Part shown: positions 6,522-9,428 of the stretch, piece by piece | How positions within the stretch are numbered: position 1 is the first letter of the stretch | How the letters are laid out: each line of letters begins with the position of its first letter | From: Chloroflexota bacterium | GTDB lineage: Bacteria; Chloroflexota; Ktedonobacteria; Ktedonobacterales; Ktedonobacteraceae | Direction: 5' to 3' | Assembly (NCBI GenBank): GCA_021828635.1 | Contig: JAJZEJ010000420.1 | Coordinates: 1 to 9,428 of the forward strand | Length of the DNA stretch: 9,428 nt | The notes under the pieces: model-generated | The model's input: only the letters and a program-made list of their open reading frames with translations | Told to the model about the DNA's origin: nothing | Database searches by the model: none | Translations under genes and position numbers: made by a program

Positions 6522-7391
6522 CTACCTCAGCCTTTGCAGAACCATTTCCATTGTGGGTATGCCCTGAATCCCTGTTTGCTCAACAGAGAAAGACGCGACA
6601 CAGTTGGCGAAGTTGACAGCCTGGGCGGGATTGTGGTGCTGAGAGAGATGCGTTAGGAAGGCGGCGGCGAAGACATCGCCCGCGCCCGTAGGATCGATCT
6701 CGCGGACGGCGTAAGCTGGGAAGCGTGTAGCGAAGCCGCGCTGGTAGAGGCTGGCTCCGTGGCGACCATCGGTAGCGACCAGTAGTGGCACATGCATGCT
6801 CCAGCGTTCCAGCATGGCATCGGCCTCGATGCGGTTGCCATCAGCGAAGGGCAAGAGGTCATCGTGGCTGAGAATCAGTGCGTCCAGCAAGGGCAATACC
6901 TGTTCGGCGGCCTGCCAGGGTGTGGGCCAGACACGACCGTCATCATCCCAACGTCGTAGCCAGCCTTGCGGTGTGGCAGCAATCAATGTCCCTTTGTGGT
7001 GTGGAAAGAGCTTGACAATCTCAGGTGAAAGTTCTTGATCCAGGGGACCAAGCAGTACAATGGGAGCGGCTCGCCATGCTCCTGGGACATCATCAGGCGT
7101 CAGTACGTCGCCGCGTGCATGAAGATATTGGATGCGGAAGCCATCAGTGTAGCGATTGGCAAATGTAGTGGTGTGTGCGCTAGAGCGGCCATGAACCTCT
7201 ATGCTTGGAAGATAGGTGGGGAGATGTGCCAGAAACACCGCATCGGCACCGGTGACGATAGCCGACGCCAATCCTAAACGGTAGGTGGTGAGGGCGGCAA
7301 AAGTGACCGTGCCACCAACTGTGAAGGAGCCATCGGGGAGTAGATCACGAGTCACGTGGCCGATAGCGAGGAACTGCGGCGTTACAGGCAT
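6522..7391 (-). CDS. PfkB/ribokinase-family carbohydrate or nucleoside kinase
   Basis: A 289-residue kinase of the PfkB family, which transfers phosphate from ATP to a sugar, inositol or nucleoside hydroxyl. The N-terminus GHVTRDLLPDG (11-21) followed by GGTVTFAALTTYRLG (26-40) is the substrate-binding region, with the paired glycines of the first PfkB signature. The second signature, DPTGAGDVFAAAFL, begins at D233. D239 is the expected catalytic base, and GAG forms the anion hole. Length is close to the family norm of about 300. The substrate cannot be read from the sequence. The short lid resembles the subgroup that includes inositol kinases, but that is weak. The ATG at 7391 has AGGA about 6 bases upstream. 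The gene lies 166 bp downstream of jag, with a large palindrome in the gap, so co-transcription with yidC-jag is uncertain. Confidence 0.87.
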   Translation of the reverse strand: MPVTPQFLAIGHVTRDLLPDGSFTVGGTVTFAALTTYRLGLASAIVTGADAVFLAHLPTYLPSIEVHGRSSAHTTTFANRYTDGFRIQYLHARGDVLTPDDVPGAWRAAPIVLLGPLDQELSPEIVKLFPHHKGTLIAATPQGWLRRWDDDGRVWPTPWQAAEQVLPLLDALILSHDDLLPFADGNRIEADAMLERWSMHVPLLVATDGRHGASLYQRGFATRFPAYAVREIDPTGAGDVFAAAFLTHLSQHHNPAQAVNFANCVASFSVEQTGIQGIPTMEMVLQRLR

Positions 7392-7421
7392 ATATTTCCT
7401 TTTTTATTTTTTGACATCGAT

Positions 7422-7509
7422 GCATGGCACCCACAAGGGGTGTCACTACATATATAGGACATTACCTATGGCATATTATATGTAGTGGCACCTCTTGTGG
7501 GTGCCATGC
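7422..7509. repeat. 88-bp palindromic element with 33-bp arms (MITE-like or structured RNA)
   Basis: Arms at 7422-7454 and 7477-7509 are reverse complements at 31 of 33 positions. Both mismatches become G-U pairs in the plus-strand RNA. The centre holds a further small stem, ATAGG (7454-7458) with CCTAT (7465-7469), around an AT-rich loop. A perfect TATAAT on the minus strand (7480-7475) lies at the inner edge of the right arm, but its -35 region is poor. Towards the kinase gene the element is followed by an A-run rather than a T-run, so it is not a typical terminator for jag. There is no coding capacity and no obvious target-site duplication. It resembles a non-autonomous palindromic mobile element. 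Confidence 0.75.
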
Positions 7510-7524
7510 GTAGTACCTGGTATC

Positions 7525-7542
7525 CATGCATGGGTGTCATGT
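7525..7542. repeat. Partial third copy of the palindrome's end sequence
   Basis: The segment combines CATGCATGG, matching the left outer end of the 88-bp palindrome region (GATGCATGG), with TGGGTGTCATGT (7531-7542), which matches the right arm end (7498-7509) at 10 of 12 positions. It overlaps the self-palindrome CCATGCATGG (7524-7533). It may be the remnant of a nested or rearranged second element just beyond the jag stop codon. Confidence 0.4.
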
Positions 7543-7557
7543 CTTTTCAGACAGGTA

Positions 7558-8544
7558 TTAGCGTCCCGCACGTTTGAGCGAGATAACAACGCGGCGCTCG
7601 TCGCCTTCACCGATGCTTTCGGTGCTGATGTCTTTGCTCTCCGAGAGGGCGATGTGAACGATGCGCCGTTCATGTGGTGGCATAGCCTCAAGAGCAATTG
7701 AGCGGCGATAGCTGCGCACTTGTTGTGCCACACGCATCGCCAGGGAGCGCAGGTTCTCCTCGCGTCTCTGTCGATAATTCTCGGCATCCACGATAATCCG
7801 CATACGATGATGTGTGCGATGGCTGACGATCAGATTGACCAGCAATTGTAGCGCCGCTAATGTTTCGCCGCGCCGCCCGATCAGCAGGCCCAGATTCTCA
7901 TTGATGCCGTGGATATTGAGTGTGAGCGGGCTGGTTGAGCGCACCTGCACAGTGGCGTGAATGTTCATGTGGTGTAAAATATGCTGAAGAACATCCACGG
8001 TGATCTCAACATCCTCGCGGCTCGGCACCTCAACTTCTTGCATCTCCCCGTCTGGCACGGTTTCAGGTGTGTTGGCAATGCCACTCATGCCCGCATCCGC
8101 CACAAGAGAAGGTACTGGCGTGGCTGGTGAGGTAAGAGAGACAAAGGGGAGCGGTTCATCGTCCTCATCGTCGTCATCGTCGTCATCGTCGAACTCTTCA
8201 TCGTCGTCATCGTCGAACTCTTCATTTAGATAGGTATCATCTTCCTCGTCCTCGTCGTCGAAATCATCTTCCTCGTCTTCGGGCAAGGGAACCTCAGCAT
8301 CTGGGCCGAGGATAGCATCGGCCATTTCGGGTGTGATGACCGCACCGGTTGGTTTTGAAGATTGCAGTTGGCTTGGGCGAGGGGTCACGCGCACCACAGC
8401 TTCGCGTCCACCCAATCCAACGATGCCTCGACTTGGCTCTTGTACGACCGCTATCTCAACCTCATCGCGGCGTTTCCCCAGGCGTGTCAATGCCTGTTGG
8501 ACTGCCTCATCGACACTTTTGCCACTGGCCTCTATGCTTTCCAC
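7558..8544 (-). CDS. jag: Jag (KhpB/EloR, SpoIIIJ-associated) RNA-binding protein with a long acidic linker
   Basis: A 328-residue protein with the three Jag parts. The Jag-N domain (1-53) begins MESIEASGKSVDEAV and contains the family's GIVGLGGREA (40-49). A KH domain (about 183-253) carries the RNA-binding loop GRRG (223-226). An R3H domain follows (about 262-325), with its R-x3-H as RRIVH (293-297). In Gram-positive bacteria Jag/KhpB binds small RNAs and tunes cell elongation, and its gene sits next to yidC, as here. The start is the GTG at 8544, with GGAGG 10 bases upstream. Between Jag-N and KH lies a linker of about 130 residues, of which 84-130 are almost all D and E, including an uninterrupted run of eight aspartates. 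Part of it arose by a 24-bp tandem duplication. Such acidity is stronger than I know for the family and may mimic nucleic acid or keep the RNA-binding domains apart. Confidence 0.93.
   Translation of the reverse strand: MESIEASGKSVDEAVQQALTRLGKRRDEVEIAVVQEPSRGIVGLGGREAVVRVTPRPSQLQSSKPTGAVITPEMADAILGPDAEVPLPEDEEDDFDDEDEEDDTYLNEEFDDDDDEEFDDDDDDDDEDDEPLPFVSLTSPATPVPSLVADAGMSGIANTPETVPDGEMQEVEVPSREDVEITVDVLQHILHHMNIHATVQVRSTSPLTLNIHGINENLGLLIGRRGETLAALQLLVNLIVSHRTHHRMRIIVDAENYRQRREENLRSLAMRVAQQVRSYRRSIALEAMPPHERRIVHIALSESKDISTESIGEGDERRVVISLKRAGR
8177..8224. repeat. Perfect 24-bp tandem duplication inside jag
   Basis: Units 8177-8200 and 8201-8224 are identical. On the coding strand each adds eight residues of the acidic linker (an EEFDDDDD-type unit). 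Around it are further short tcg/tca-rich runs encoding aspartate. The length is a multiple of three, so the frame is kept. Confidence 0.9.
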
Positions 8545-8592
8545 GATGACCTTGCCTCCCTCTTAAATCGATCTCACTGCTATTCTATTGAT

Positions 8593-8643
8593 TGTAGTAG
8601 GGAGCCGATATGTCTCATCGGACGCGATACATCGGTCCCTACA
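8593..8643. repeat. Imperfect 51-bp palindromic element between yidC and jag
   Basis: TGTAG (8593-8597) pairs with CTACA (8639-8643), GGA (8601-8603) with TCC (8636-8638), and CCGAT (8605-8609) with ATCGG (8631-8635). The inner TGTC/GATA stem (8611-8614 with 8626-8629) contains one G-U pair. The hairpin spans most of the 114-bp gap between the yidC stop and the jag start. It has no T-run and looks like a REP-like repeat or attenuating hairpin. Similar GTAGGGAC...CGCGAT palindromes are, from memory, common in Chloroflexota intergenic DNA. Confidence 0.6.
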
Positions 8644-8658
8644 GGGAATGTCAGCACA

Positions 8659-9428
8659 TTATCGTGATGACACGTTCTTTTTTTGCGTATTGTTGCTACT
8701 GCGGCGGCGTGCATTAGAACTGCGGCGGCGTGCCGACGCGCTGCTATTGTTGCGTGACGTTGTGCGCATCTGGCGGCTGATGGCTCCTTCACCGTCAGCA
8801 CCATCGGTACCATTATCCTCAGCGGTCTCCGCGACTGCTACCGCGCGTGCCTTTGGTCCATCGACAGCATAGTTACTATTTCTCGTTGTCTTGCTTGTGC
8901 CATTGCTGCTACTATTGGAACCGCCAGAACCGAGGACACTTGCCAGGGACAGGCTTGGCATAACTAGCAGACCGCCCCAACCGGTGACGAAGTATTGTTG
9001 TACAGCCTGGAAGACGGACGAAACGGTCCAGTAGAGCGCCAGACCGGCTGGGAAGGTCCAGCCAATGAACAGCGTGATGAAAGGCATCACGTACTGCATC
9101 ATCTTCATTGATTGCGCGGTTGGGTCGCTGCTATTGGTTGTCGTCATCGCATTTTTTGTTTGCGACATGCGTAACTGAATGAAGGTAGCCAGCGCGGCCA
9201 GGATGGGCAGGATGTGTGTTGGGTCCGGGGTAGCTAACGAGATATGCAACGCCGGATTGATGAAGGTAAACCAGTTCAGGGACAGGTTCGGCAGCGTCAA
9301 GAAATGTGGCACGAAGGGATAGAGTGTGCCATTGATCTTAGCCAGGCGACTGGCGGAACTGCCGGTTGCTTTAATAACGGTTTCTAGCGCGAAGAATAGG
9401 CCATAGAGTACGGGCAACTGGATCAGGA
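8659..9428 (-). CDS. yidC: YidC/Oxa1-family membrane protein insertase, C-terminal part (5' end outside window)
   Basis: The last 255 codons of YidC, which inserts proteins into the cytoplasmic membrane alone or with SecYEG. The frame is open to the window edge and begins LIQLPVLYGLFFALE, the conserved second core segment. Two further hydrophobic regions follow: THILPILAALATFIQL (about residues 70-85 of the visible part) and MQYVMPFITLFIGW through GLALYWTVSSVFQAVQQYFV (about 110-146), matching the last YidC helices. A serine/asparagine-rich hydrophilic tail of about 100 residues ends in two ARRRSSN heptads and KK. The heptads come from a 21-bp DNA repeat (8698-8733). Basic YidC tails contact the ribosome, so this tail fits a Gram-positive or Oxa1-like mode. 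The first part, including the hydrophilic-groove arginine, is outside the window. jag follows after 114 bp. Confidence 0.93.
   Translation of the reverse strand, partial: LIQLPVLYGLFFALETVIKATGSSASRLAKINGTLYPFVPHFLTLPNLSLNWFTFINPALHISLATPDPTHILPILAALATFIQLRMSQTKNAMTTTNSSDPTAQSMKMMQYVMPFITLFIGWTFPAGLALYWTVSSVFQAVQQYFVTGWGGLLVMPSLSLASVLGSGGSNSSSNGTSKTTRNSNYAVDGPKARAVAVAETAEDNGTDGADGEGAISRQMRTTSRNNSSASARRRSSNARRRSSNNTQKKNVSSR

Noticed and set aside
7477..7503. Promoter for the kinase gene using the perfect TATAAT in the palindrome
   Set aside because: At 17-bp spacing the -35 position reads CACCCA, with little match to consensus. AT-rich palindromes produce TATAAT by chance.
8000..8233. A plus-strand open frame encoding a poly-serine protein
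   Set aside because: It is the complement of the aspartate-rich linker of jag, read in another frame.
8161..8290. Possible CRISPR-like or regulatory repeat array
   Set aside because: The short repeats are codon runs for aspartate and glutamate in frame within jag. There are no spacers of regular length.

Overview
The window looks like the chromosome of a Chloroflexota bacterium, probably of the Ktedonobacteria. I infer this from three things. A large secreted protein carries C-terminal repeats of the WYFAEG type, which I know mainly from Chloroflexota and Actinobacteria. The base composition is moderate. The two transporter remnants resemble the major-facilitator proteins common in that class. 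The assignment is an inference, not a database result.

Left end (1-656): the 3' part of a MeaB/ArgK-type GTPase gene reads rightwards and stops at 571. A perfect 19-bp inverted repeat (577-620) separates it from leftward genes and probably terminates both sides. Just beyond it is a nine-codon stub that looks like the start of a lost ParE toxin. Its start codon overlaps the stop of an intact ParD-like antitoxin gene (656-943, minus strand), so that antitoxin appears to be an orphan.

Toxin-antitoxin and debris region (944-2252): a complete Phd/YefM antitoxin and RelE/ParE toxin pair (1392-2066, plus strand) lies between two degraded C-terminal fragments of a major-facilitator transporter. Both fragments are on the minus strand and are roughly 88% identical over about 114 bp. 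The left copy carries a one-base frameshift and the right copy abuts the stop codon of the next gene. The region looks like a site of repeated duplication, insertion and decay.

Secreted-protein operon (2253-6401, minus strand): a membrane-anchored or secreted TolB/PD40 beta-propeller protein is followed after 33 bp by a 959-residue exported M23 (LytM-type) metallopeptidase. The peptidase has all expected zinc and catalytic residues, a golvesin/Xly-type domain, an Ig-like domain and four C-terminal repeats of about 100 residues. The two are probably co-transcribed and act at the cell surface.

Right end (6522-9428, minus strand): the order of transcription is yidC (5' end outside the window), jag (KhpB/EloR) and then a PfkB-family sugar or nucleoside kinase. 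The yidC-jag pair is the conserved membrane-insertase and RNA-binding-protein pair found near rnpA-rpmH in many bacteria. Both intergenic gaps here contain palindromic elements: an imperfect 51-bp one between yidC and jag, and an 88-bp one with 33-bp arms between jag and the kinase gene. The jag product has an unusually acidic linker that grew partly by a perfect 24-bp tandem duplication.

I saw no rRNA, tRNA, CRISPR array, transposase or phage gene. I found no clear novel defence system. The points most worth following are the decayed and intact toxin-antitoxin loci among transporter debris, the palindromic elements, and the architecture of the secreted peptidase operon.
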